Origin: Sphingomonas colocasiae
GTDB lineage: Bacteria > Pseudomonadota > Alphaproteobacteria > Sphingomonadales > Sphingomonadaceae
Direction: 5' to 3'
DNA length: 64,000 nucleotides
Assembly: GCF_019880585.1 (NCBI RefSeq)
Contig: NZ_JAINVV010000012.1
Location: forward strand, 186,001-250,000
The notes under the pieces are model-generated. The model had not been told where the DNA came from. It saw only the letters and a program-made list of their open reading frames with translations, and searched no databases. Each line of letters begins with the position of its first letter. Position 1 is the first letter of the stretch. The position numbers and the translations under genes were made by a program. This document shows, in pieces, positions 52,885 to 61,089 of the stretch.

Positions 52885-53617
52885 CGGCCAACAGCGTCGT
52901 TCCATGCATGGGGCGTCCGCCAGGCCCGACGAGGAAGAGCACGATCTCCGCGATTTCCTCGGGCGCGGTGAAGGCGGTCGTGGATGGCGTCATGCGGGCG
53001 ACCGCGTCCGTGATGTCGGCCTGGGAACGGATCTCGGCATTCATCGGCGTCGCGGTATTGCCGGGCGCCACCGCATTCACATTGATGTCGAACGGCGCCA
53101 GTTCGCGCGCCAGCGAGCGGGTCATCATCACGATGCCGGCCTTGGTCGCCGAATAGAGGGCGAAACCGCCGACGCCCATGACACCCGCGACGGACGCCAT
53201 ATTGACGATGCGCCCGCGCCGTCGCGCCTTCATGCCCGGGGCAACCGCGGAGATACAGGTCCACGCCCCTTTTAGATTGATATCGATCATCCGGGCGGCG
53301 TCCGCCGACGGCGTGCCATCGGCGGGCGTCGGGAAATAGACACCCGCGGAATTGACCAGGATATCGATCGGCCCGAGTTGCGCCTCGACCTCCGAGACCA
53401 ACAGCCCGATCGAGTCAGGATCGCGGACATCGGCCACAAAGGCCGCAGCCCGTTCGCCGATACTTTCCGCAACCGCTTCCGCCCGGCCGATGTCATGGCT
53501 GGCGACCACGGCAACATGCGCGCCTGCGGACGCAAGCTTTCGGGCCACAGCCTCGCCGATGCCGGAGCTTCCACCCGTAACCAGGGCCACGCGACCCGTC
53601 AGCAAATCCTGCGTCAT
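52859..53617 (-). CDS. short-chain dehydrogenase/reductase (operon)
   Basis: A 252-aa classical SDR. The ATG at 53617 overlaps the previous stop. The NAD(P) motif is TGGSSGIG (residues 14-21), the NNAG-equivalent is NSAG, the catalytic Ser is in MASVAGV and the Tyr/Lys pair in YSATKAG. The C-terminus has MHGTTLLADEGLSTGV, the usual cofactor-lid end. It would oxidise a hydroxyl to a keto group or the reverse in the cytoplasm, which is a sensible step before a beta-keto-acid-cleaving BKACE enzyme. Confidence 0.9.
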   Translation of the reverse strand: MTQDLLTGRVALVTGGSSGIGEAVARKLASAGAHVAVVASHDIGRAEAVAESIGERAAAFVADVRDPDSIGLLVSEVEAQLGPIDILVNSAGVYFPTPADGTPSADAARMIDINLKGAWTCISAVAPGMKARRRGRIVNMASVAGVMGVGGFALYSATKAGIVMMTRSLARELAPFDINVNAVAPGNTATPMNAEIRSQADITDAVARMTPSTTAFTAPEEIAEIVLFLVGPGGRPMHGTTLLADEGLSTGV

Positions 53618-54771
53618 GAATATACCGCCGCGATCAAGGCGGAACAGCGATCGCCGATCGACGCGCCACCGCACATTTTGTTGGGACTGTAAGCGAAAGC
53701 GAGATTGTGCTCGGGATCGGCGAAACCGATCGCGCCGCCCGCGCCGGGATGGCCGAAGCTTCGCGCGGACGGCCCCATGATCGCGGGTTGCGGCAAGTTC
53801 TGAAAGAAGCCCAGGCCATAGGCGAATTCCCGCCCGGTCAACGCGCAATCGGCGTGCCAGGCCGCATCGCTCAGGCGACCGGTCAGGCCCGCGCTCAGGA
53901 TACGTACACCATCGATCTCGCCATGATTGGCGAACGCGGCATAGAGACGCGCCACGCCGCGTGCATTGCCGTGGCCGTTCGCCGACGGGAACAGGCCTTC
54001 GCGAAAGGCCGGGCTGTTGAAAAAGTCTTCGACCGCAGGCTGCGGACGCCAAGCGCGACCCAGCGGCGTGTTCACATCGGCAAGCGCATTCAATGTCGCA
54101 CTCTCGTTGCTCGGCAAGAGCGGCGCGATACGTCCGGACATCTCCGCGGTCACGCCGAAGCGATAGTCCATGCCCAACGGCAAGGCGATCTCTTCGCGGA
54201 AGAACGTGCCGATATCCCGGCCGTCGACGCGTCGCACCAGCTCTCCGAACAGAAAGCCGGCGGACATGGAATGATAGGCTCCCGCCGTCCCCGGAGGCCA
54301 GTTCGGAGACTGGCGCTCGATCGCGGCTACCATCTGCTCCCAGTCCATCAAGGAGCCGTCCGGCGCCTCATCGATCCATACCAGCGACGCGAGGCCATCG
54401 AGAATCTGGGCAACCGTGATCGACTGCTTTCCAGCCTGCCCAAAGCCGGGCCAATAATCGGCGACCGGCCGATCGAGCGCGACGGCGCCGCGATCGACCA
54501 GCCGCAACAGACAAAGCGCGGCCAGCGCCTTGCCGACCGACATCATGCAGACAAGCGTATCAGCCGCCCAGGGACGCCCCGTCGCCGGATCCGCCATTCC
54601 GCCCCATAGATCGACAACCGGGACGCCGCCCTCATAGACGCACACCGCGGCGCCCACCTCTCCCCGCGCACGAAAATTGGACAGGAAGGCGCCCGCAACC
54701 GCCTCATATCGACGATCATAAAAGCCCCCGGCCCTTACATCGTCCGGGGAGTCGATCGTCAGTAGGTCCAT
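53614..54771 (-). CDS. class C beta-lactamase-fold serine hydrolase (esterase/amidase)
   Basis: A 385-aa serine hydrolase. The nucleophile is Ser78 in MMSVGKAL (Ser-x-x-Lys81), with Tyr166 in AYHS and the C-terminal HPGAGG as the third motif. This is the pattern of EstB-type esterases and of the NylB 6-aminohexanoate-dimer hydrolase. No signal peptide at the chosen start (MDLLTIDSPDDVRA); the frame is open 41 codons further upstream but that part lies inside the receptor gene. It overlaps the TonB gene by 13 bases. It probably hydrolyses an ester or amide bond in the imported substrate. Confidence 0.85.
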   Translation of the reverse strand: MDLLTIDSPDDVRAGGFYDRRYEAVAGAFLSNFRARGEVGAAVCVYEGGVPVVDLWGGMADPATGRPWAADTLVCMMSVGKALAALCLLRLVDRGAVALDRPVADYWPGFGQAGKQSITVAQILDGLASLVWIDEAPDGSLMDWEQMVAAIERQSPNWPPGTAGAYHSMSAGFLFGELVRRVDGRDIGTFFREEIALPLGMDYRFGVTAEMSGRIAPLLPSNESATLNALADVNTPLGRAWRPQPAVEDFFNSPAFREGLFPSANGHGNARGVARLYAAFANHGEIDGVRILSAGLTGRLSDAAWHADCALTGREFAYGLGFFQNLPQPAIMGPSARSFGHPGAGGAIGFADPEHNLAFAYSPNKMCGGASIGDRCSALIAAVYS

Positions 54772-56888
54772 GAAAGCCTCGCGCCGAAGGTCCTGGGCTC
54801 GCCTGGCCGTCCGCTCGCCACGGCGGTGAATGTAGCCGTCGTCGTGACATATTGCGCGTCGCCGATATTCTTCGCCCACAGCGAAGCGCGCCACCGGCTG
54901 CCTTCCGGCGCGAAGGTCAGCGACGCGTTGAAGACGTCATAGCCATCCTGTCCGAGCAACGCGGTATTGGCCGCCGTGAAATATTGCTGGCCGAACCGGG
55001 CATATTCGATGCGCGGCGACAGCGGGCCCACGCCGGTCGGGATGTCATATTGCGCCGACAGGTTGACGGAGTAGCGCGGCGCCGAGTTCAACCGGTTTCC
55101 CGAATAGTCGACGAGCACGCCGGCCACGGGCGCAAAATAAGACCGGTATTTCGCATCGAGCACCGACAGGTTGGCGCCGATCGATAGCGCCGGGGCCGGG
55201 CGCCAGAGCGTTTCGATCTCGAGGCCCTTCACGCGGGCGGTGGCGGCGTTGGTTATGTCGACGAAGCCGGGGCGGCTGAAGGCCTGAACCTGAAGATCCG
55301 AATAGTCATAATAGAATCCGGCGATGCGGACGCGCAGGCTGCGGTCGAAAAGCTCGGCCTTCAAGCCGCCTTCGTAGCTCCAGAGGAATTCCGGCGAGAA
55401 TCCCTGGTTGGGATCGCTCGAGCTGACGTTGAAGCCGCCCGATTTGAAGCCCCGCGTCGCGGACGCATAGACGAGCACATCGTCCGTCGCCTGAAAATCG
55501 AGGCCGAACTTCGGCGTCCATGCCTTGAAGCTGGACGATTTGCTGTAGATGATCGGATAGCCAGCCACAGGCAATTGCGTCGCGGCGGTCACGACCCTTA
55601 GATTTTGCGCGATGTCCTTCTTCTCGTCGGTATAGCGCAGCCCGGCAGTCGCCGTCAGGCGATCGGTGACCGCATAGTTGAGCTGACCGTAGACGGCGAA
55701 GGCGTCGGTCACCACCCTTGGCGACGACTGGGTCTCGGTGCCGGGAACGCGCGCTTCGATCCGGTTTCCGGTCTGGTTGGTTTCGTGGATGTAATACAGC
55801 CCGGCGAGATATGTCAGGCGCCCCGCCTTGCCCGACAGATTGAACTCCTGCGAGAACTGGCGCTGACGCTCGCTCAGGTTGGAGATCAGGATGTTGCGGT
55901 CGGACGCGTCGCTGTCGGTTCGCAGGGAGAATCGGTTGCGGCGGTAAGCCGTCAACGACTTGAGCGTGAGAGAATCGCTGAGTTCGATGGCGATATCTTC
56001 GGAGATGCCGAAGGCGCGGACATTGCTGTCGGTCGGGATGTTGTGCGCGACCTTCTTATAGTCCCCCAGGATGCTGTCGGTGACCGGATCATAGGGAAGC
56101 AGGAGTTTCCCGTAGCCGAGCGCAGCATTGGATTGCGACATATAGTCGACACGGGTCGTGGCCGAAACGCCGTCGATCAACTCCTTCCGGAGCTGGCCGC
56201 GGATCGAAACCAGATCCTCGTCGTCGACATTTCCGACACCGGCGACGACGTTCTTGCGATAACCGTCGCGTCGCGCATACATGCCCGAAAGGCTGGCCAT
56301 AAGCTTGTCGGACACAAGCGCTCCGCTGACATAGGCCTCAATCTGGGCAAGCGCGTAATTGCCGCCCGTGAGCTGAACCTTCGCTTCGGTCTCGTTGGTC
56401 GGCGCGCGCGAGATGATGTTGATCGTGCCGCCAACCGAATTCCGCCCATAAAGCGTACCCTGGGGCCCGCGCAGCACTTCGACACGCTCGACGTCGAGGA
56501 AGTTGGCGAACTGCGAGAATGGCCGGCTGATGTACACGCCGTCGATATGGACGGTCGAGCTCGGATCGGAGCCGTTGAACACGTTATTGGATCCGATGCC
56601 CCGGATATAAATCTGCGCATAGGCATTGTTCTGGGCGATGCTCAGACTGGGAACCAGTTGCACGAGATCGCGCGCATTGTTGACGATGGAGCGCTCGAGC
56701 GATGCGCTGTTGAACGCCGTGATCGCGATCGGGGTTTTCTGCAGGGCGGTCTCACCCATCTTCGTCGCGGTGACCACAATGTCATCCGAAGGTTCGGCCT
56801 GCTCCTGCGCAGCGGCAACTCCCGACATTCCGAGAACGGTCGACGCAAACAAGACGACGCGCAATGTACGCGTGAATTCGGTGGTCAT
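54759..56888 (-). CDS. TonB-dependent outer-membrane receptor
   Basis: A 709-aa receptor. A signal peptide (ending GVAAAQEQ) is followed by the TonB box region EPSDDIVVTATKMGE, the plug domain (SIAQNNAYAQIYIRGIGSNN, VERVEVLRGPQGTLYGRNSV, GGTINIISRAP) and the 22-strand barrel ending FGARLSWTY. No STN domain is present, so it is a transport-only receptor of the kind sphingomonads expand for uptake of plant and aromatic compounds. It is the promoter-proximal gene of the catabolic operon and lies opposite the GntR gene. Confidence 0.92.
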   Translation of the reverse strand: MTTEFTRTLRVVLFASTVLGMSGVAAAQEQAEPSDDIVVTATKMGETALQKTPIAITAFNSASLERSIVNNARDLVQLVPSLSIAQNNAYAQIYIRGIGSNNVFNGSDPSSTVHIDGVYISRPFSQFANFLDVERVEVLRGPQGTLYGRNSVGGTINIISRAPTNETEAKVQLTGGNYALAQIEAYVSGALVSDKLMASLSGMYARRDGYRKNVVAGVGNVDDEDLVSIRGQLRKELIDGVSATTRVDYMSQSNAALGYGKLLLPYDPVTDSILGDYKKVAHNIPTDSNVRAFGISEDIAIELSDSLTLKSLTAYRRNRFSLRTDSDASDRNILISNLSERQRQFSQEFNLSGKAGRLTYLAGLYYIHETNQTGNRIEARVPGTETQSSPRVVTDAFAVYGQLNYAVTDRLTATAGLRYTDEKKDIAQNLRVVTAATQLPVAGYPIIYSKSSSFKAWTPKFGLDFQATDDVLVYASATRGFKSGGFNVSSSDPNQGFSPEFLWSYEGGLKAELFDRSLRVRIAGFYYDYSDLQVQAFSRPGFVDITNAATARVKGLEIETLWRPAPALSIGANLSVLDAKYRSYFAPVAGVLVDYSGNRLNSAPRYSVNLSAQYDIPTGVGPLSPRIEYARFGQQYFTAANTALLGQDGYDVFNASLTFAPEGSRWRASLWAKNIGDAQYVTTTATFTAVASGRPGEPRTFGARLSWTY

Positions 56889-56919
56889 GATGGTCCCCCT
56901 GTCAGTCTTTTCTCGAATC

Positions 56920-56937
56920 AGATTTGATCACATCTGA
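56920..56937. promoter_or_regulatory. palindromic operator candidate between TonB operon and gntR
   Basis: CAGATTTGATCACATCTG is an 18-base inverted repeat of the form CAGATnTGATCAnATCTG; only one symmetric pair of positions departs from palindromy. It lies 32 bases before the TonB receptor start and 108 before the GntR start. GntR/FCD regulators bind such short palindromes at divergent promoters, so it is the natural operator for both arms. Confidence 0.55.
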
Positions 56938-57044
56938 ATTTTGTGGTCAAGAATGATTCTATGAGATCGAAGAATGTTGCACGAGCCGCGATCGCGCCAT
57001 ATAGGTTTCGTGTGCGATGACGATGCTTGCCAAGGGAGCGACGC

Positions 57045-57791
57045 GTGACAGAGCTGTGGAAAACCGGAGGTGCGCGGTCACCGCTCCCCATGGCGGAGGC
57101 GGATCATCCCGGCGGTTCGGACACGATCCAGCAGCAGGTCTATGTCGCCATAAAGGAAATGGTGATGGCCGGCCGCTTCCTGCCCGGCCAGGCCATCAGC
57201 GTGCGAACCGTTGCCGACATGCTCGATGTCAGCGCGATGCCTACCCGGGAAGCCGTCAAGAGGCTGACGTCCGAAGGCGCATTTCAATCCGAAGCCAATC
57301 GGACGACGCGCATCCCGCGGAGCGGCGTTGCCGAGGTTGCGCAGATACTGGAGCTGCGGCTGATGCTGGAAGGGCTGGCGACGGAGCAGGCGGCGAAGAA
57401 CATCTCGCTGGTGCGGCTCGACGAGCTTCGCAAGATCCAGGACGAAATCGACAGGTTCACGATAGCGGGCGACACGAAAGCATCGCTCGCCGCCAACAAG
57501 CAGTTTCATTTTGCGCTGTACCGCACGGCCGAGAATCCGAACCTTCTGCGGCTGATCGAAAGCCTGTGGCTTCGCATGGGGCCATTCGTGTCGCTCACGG
57601 CCGAATTGCTCGCTTCAACGCCCGAAAAGGCTCTGAGCGTGGCGTGCGACCATCACTTCCAACTGATCGATGCCCTCAACGCACGCGATCCCGAAAGCGC
57701 GAAACAGGCCATCCAGGCCGACATCTTCGAACCGACGCAACTGCCGCGCTACTGGCAGGCGGTCGCAGAATTCTCCGAAGGAACGAAATGA
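57045..57791 (+). CDS. GntR-family transcriptional regulator, FCD subgroup
   Basis: A 248-aa regulator. The GTG at 57045 has AAGGGAG seven bases upstream; a TTG at 57027 is less likely. Residues about 25-90 form the winged helix (IQQQVYVAIKEMVMAGRFLP, VRTVADMLDVSAMPTREAVK, RLTSEGAFQ), and the C-terminal FCD ligand domain shows LELRLMLEGLATEQAAKN, FHFALYRTAENPNLLRLIES and HHFQLIDALNARD with metal-binding His/Asp. It diverges from the catabolic operon and almost certainly controls it in response to a substrate or intermediate. Confidence 0.9.
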   Translation: MTELWKTGGARSPLPMAEADHPGGSDTIQQQVYVAIKEMVMAGRFLPGQAISVRTVADMLDVSAMPTREAVKRLTSEGAFQSEANRTTRIPRSGVAEVAQILELRLMLEGLATEQAAKNISLVRLDELRKIQDEIDRFTIAGDTKASLAANKQFHFALYRTAENPNLLRLIESLWLRMGPFVSLTAELLASTPEKALSVACDHHFQLIDALNARDPESAKQAIQADIFEPTQLPRYWQAVAEFSEGTK

Positions 57792-58603
57792 CGCCGGTCG
57801 AACCAGCATTCCACGCCACAGGGTTAAACACCATGACCACGCAGCGTTCACGCGTCGTCGTGACGGCCGGCGCAAGCGGGATCGGCGCTGCGATCGTGGC
57901 ACGGTTCGTCGAGGCCGGCGCGGCGGTTCATGTCCTCGACATCGACCAGGATGCGATCGATCAGATTCGCGCAGTCCATCCCGGAGTCGCGGCGTCGTTA
58001 GCCGATATCGGCGATTTCGAACAGGTGAAGGCATATTTCGCGGAAGCCATTGCGACGCTCGGCGGGATCGACGTTCTCGTCAACAATGCGGGAATCGGAG
58101 GGCCGCGCGGACCGGTCGAGGAGATTGACGAGGCCAAGTGGGCCCAGACCATGAGCGTCAATCTCAACGGCATGTTCTTCTGCATCAAGCAGGTCGTGCC
58201 GGAGATGAAGGCACAGGGAAGCGGCTGTATCGTCAACATCGGGACGACGTCGACCCGTACCGGGCTGCCGATGCGCACCCCTTATATCGCGTCGAAATCA
58301 GGCGTCGTCGGGTTCAGCCATACGCTCGCCAGGGAATTGGGGCCATTCAATATCCGCTGCAACGTCATCCTGCCGGGCATGATCGACAATCCACGGGGCA
58401 GAATGTTGGTCCAGCACGCCGCGGACCAGGCAGGGGTGACCTTTGAAGAGATCGAAGCGAAAGCGCTGAGCGGCAATTCGATGCGGACGTGGATCGATCC
58501 GCTCGAAGTGGGCGATCTGGCAGTCTTCCTCGCGTCGGAAGGCGCACGACATATCAGCGGACAGGTTATCGGCGTGTGTGGCAACGCTGAATGGGAAGGC
58601 TGA
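57788..58603 (+). CDS. short-chain dehydrogenase/reductase (with gntR)
   Basis: A 271-aa classical SDR. The coenzyme motif is TAGASGIG (first Gly replaced by Ala), then NNAGIGG, the catalytic Ser in GTTSTRTG-region and the Tyr/Lys pair in YIASKSG. The end GQVIGVCGNAEWEG is typical of the family. The ATG at 57788 overlaps the GntR stop and has GAAGGA upstream; an ATG at 57833 is an alternative that matches average SDR length better. It probably belongs to the same pathway as the minus-strand SDR. Confidence 0.88.
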   Translation: MTPVEPAFHATGLNTMTTQRSRVVVTAGASGIGAAIVARFVEAGAAVHVLDIDQDAIDQIRAVHPGVAASLADIGDFEQVKAYFAEAIATLGGIDVLVNNAGIGGPRGPVEEIDEAKWAQTMSVNLNGMFFCIKQVVPEMKAQGSGCIVNIGTTSTRTGLPMRTPYIASKSGVVGFSHTLARELGPFNIRCNVILPGMIDNPRGRMLVQHAADQAGVTFEEIEAKALSGNSMRTWIDPLEVGDLAVFLASEGARHISGQVIGVCGNAEWEG

Positions 58604-58617
58604 AGAGCACCTGAGTG

Positions 58618-59055
58618 GTGTTGTCATGTTTGTCAGGCTCAACGGCGAGATGGTTTATCTGTAGCGCGCGGTCGATCACGAGGGCGAAATTCTCGGGAGC
58701 TACGTCACGAAAAAGCGGGACAAAGCAGCGGCACTCGCCTTCTTGAAGAGGGCTCTCAAGCGCCATGGTCGCGCCGAGACGCTCGTTACCGACGGGCTGC
58801 GCTCCTACCCGACCGCCATGCCGACCTGGGTGAACTCGATCCCCGTGAATGCTGCCGATGACTCGACAAGCGGGCGGAGACGAATCATCTTCCCTACGCC
58901 GCACAAAGCCGTCGATGCCGAGATTCCGCAGGACAAGACACCTGCAGAAATTCGCGTCCATCCACGCCGGCACCGGCAATCACTTCGACCTCGAACGCCA
59001 CATCATCAGCCGTCAACGCCACAAGGAACGTCGCTCCGCCGCACTGGCCGAGTGA
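58618..59055 (+). pseudogene. IS6-family transposase remnant
   Basis: The plus strand encodes fragments of an IS6 transposase: MFVRLNGEMVYL, an in-frame TAG where TGG is expected, then RAVDHEGEILGSYVTKKRDK and TLVTDGLRSYPTAM; a frameshift follows and KFASIHAGTGNHFDLERHII plus RRSAALAE end in another frame at 59055. The N-terminal third and both terminal repeats are missing. It differs from the 10793-11570 element in many residues, so it is a separate, older insertion. Not functional. Confidence 0.82.
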
Positions 59056-59139
59056 CCGAACATCGCTGCCGGAATACCAGCCCCGCCGCACCGAAACGCG
59101 CCCAGTAGAGAGCGGCTCGCGTCAGGCTGACACCACCCT

Positions 59140-61089
59140 TCAAAGCCGCGGCTTGAGGTACAGATCATACCATGACCGCACCTCACCGAAGGCCCGCAGC
59201 GACGATTCCGGGGTCATCAATACGTGGCCGTCCTTCTCGAAGCGGATCAGGCGGGAAGCCACGCCGTTTTCCTTCAGCAGCGAGAACAGCAGTTCGCCGG
59301 TCAGGTTCGCGGTCGCCCCCTTGGTTTCGTTGCCGAGCATGACAAGCGTAGGCGTTCCTGAACGATAGGCCGACAACAGCTTGGCCTGGACAAGCGCTTC
59401 GGGCCTGGGCTTCGTCAGGCCATCGGGCGTCATGCGTGCCAGCGCATCGACGCCCGTCGCCCGCCCGTGCGCCATGTTGATGTAATTGAACAGCGGATCG
59501 GGCGCGACGCTTTCGTTCACGACCGCAGCCGCGTACCGCCGGCTGCGGGCCAGCAGATCAATCACGCGCGCGCCGCCCGCACTATGCCCGAGCAGGCCGA
59601 CCCGCTCCGGGTCGACGATCCCCTGATCCGCAAGGGCGTCGATCCCGTCGGCGACATCGGACGCGTCCCGGTGAACGACGCCGTCGTCGCAGCAGCCGTC
59701 CGGAATCGGCCCGATCGGCCCATAGGCGCCGCTCGACCGATAATCGGGCACGAACACGGCATAGCCGAGGGCCGCCCAAGCATACCATTCGCCCACCCCC
59801 GGCGCCGTCACCAGGGTCAACGGCGACGCCATGACCAGCTTCTGTCCCCGTCCGCCGCCATGGATATCGACAATCACCGGATAGCGTCTTCCCGACTCAT
59901 AACCCGCCGGCAGGAACAGGAAACCGGCGATCGAACGCCCATCCCGCGTGCGCCACCACGTCATCCGAGCGTCGGTCAACGCGAACCGGGACGCCAATGC
60001 GTCGATGATACCGACGCTCTGTTCGTTGCCGGTGTTCAATGACAGTCTCCGAATCTCGCGCTGCCCGGCCAGGGACTCGGTCTGATAGGCGAGGAAACCG
60101 GCGTCGGGCGATGCAACGAGCCGGTATCGCGCAACCTCGTCGTCGGTCAGCCTGGTCAGTTTGCCCGACAGGGTTGCCGCCATGATCTGGTCGAACCCGC
60201 CATGCCGCGCGCTGAAGAAAACGCGTGTCCCATCCTTCGACCAGCCATACCAGGAGCCCGAGTTGACCGCCGCGTCGCCACTCACAACGCCGACCTCCCT
60301 GCCTGTCGCGACGTCGATCAGCAGCAAATTTGTATAGTCATCCCACCTCCGATTGGCCCGATCGACCGCGAACAGGATGTGCCGTCCGTCCGGGGACACG
60401 GCGACGCGCGAGGTCTGGAAAGTCCCGCCCGTCCCGTAGATCCGCTCGTCGCGTCCGCTCGCCAGGTCGATCCGCCGGATCTGGGTTTCGAGCGGTAGCC
60501 GGGTGAAGTCGAACGAGGCGTAGTAGATCCGGTCTTCGCCATGAGGTGCGATCTGGAGCACCGACCCCTCAAGGTCGCGCCTGTCAGGGGCACGGCGTCC
60601 GGCGAGATCAACGATGATGAGCGCGGACCGCGCCAGGGAAGGCACATTCCTCGTGTCCAGGATATCGGTCTGCCGCGCCCCATCCTCGGCAGCCTGAACC
60701 AGGACGAAGGCCCGCTCTCCATCCCAGGACCATTCGACGCCGACGCTTCTCTCGCCCCGGCCGAGTTCGACGACACGCGCCGGACTCTTCGCCCCGGCCT
60801 GCCAGAACTGGATCGATCCACCGGTGCCCTCGCACGCAAGCGACAAAGCCGCGCTTGCGGAGATCGGATGCCCGCATTCGGCGCTGTTCGGCAGTTTCGC
60901 CGCCAAAGCGTCGAGCCTGTGGACATCGTCTTTCGCATCCAGAACGATCCTCGGCGCCTTGGGCGGCGGCGCCGCCAGCAGTGCCTCCATCGTCAACGGC
61001 GGCCGATCGCCGGGCGGCTGCGGGCTCTGGGCCAAGGCCGGACAGGCGGTGACGAGCGATGCGGTCATGACGAGAAGCAGCCCGCGCAT
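59140..61089 (-). CDS. S9-family prolyl oligopeptidase-like peptidase
   Basis: A 649-aa exported serine peptidase. The start is the ATG at 61089, which overlaps the TonB stop (TGATG); a GTG three bases earlier is possible. A signal peptide ends at PALAQSP. The middle is a beta-propeller (WSWDGERAFVLVQAAEDGAR, AVSPDGRHILFAVDRAN, YGWSKDGTRVFFSARHGG); the C-terminal alpha/beta-hydrolase domain has IVDIHGGG, GLLGHSAGGARVIDLL with the nucleophile Ser, and FEKDGHVLMTPES with the catalytic His. It would cut peptides in the periplasm after TonB-dependent uptake. Confidence 0.9.
   Translation of the reverse strand: MRGLLLVMTASLVTACPALAQSPQPPGDRPPLTMEALLAAPPPKAPRIVLDAKDDVHRLDALAAKLPNSAECGHPISASAALSLACEGTGGSIQFWQAGAKSPARVVELGRGERSVGVEWSWDGERAFVLVQAAEDGARQTDILDTRNVPSLARSALIIVDLAGRRAPDRRDLEGSVLQIAPHGEDRIYYASFDFTRLPLETQIRRIDLASGRDERIYGTGGTFQTSRVAVSPDGRHILFAVDRANRRWDDYTNLLLIDVATGREVGVVSGDAAVNSGSWYGWSKDGTRVFFSARHGGFDQIMAATLSGKLTRLTDDEVARYRLVASPDAGFLAYQTESLAGQREIRRLSLNTGNEQSVGIIDALASRFALTDARMTWWRTRDGRSIAGFLFLPAGYESGRRYPVIVDIHGGGRGQKLVMASPLTLVTAPGVGEWYAWAALGYAVFVPDYRSSGAYGPIGPIPDGCCDDGVVHRDASDVADGIDALADQGIVDPERVGLLGHSAGGARVIDLLARSRRYAAAVVNESVAPDPLFNYINMAHGRATGVDALARMTPDGLTKPRPEALVQAKLLSAYRSGTPTLVMLGNETKGATANLTGELLFSLLKENGVASRLIRFEKDGHVLMTPESSLRAFGEVRSWYDLYLKPRL

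Noticed and set aside
55605-56927. 440-codon plus-strand frame opposite the TonB receptor
   Set aside because: Antisense of a conserved receptor; no ribosome site or domain.
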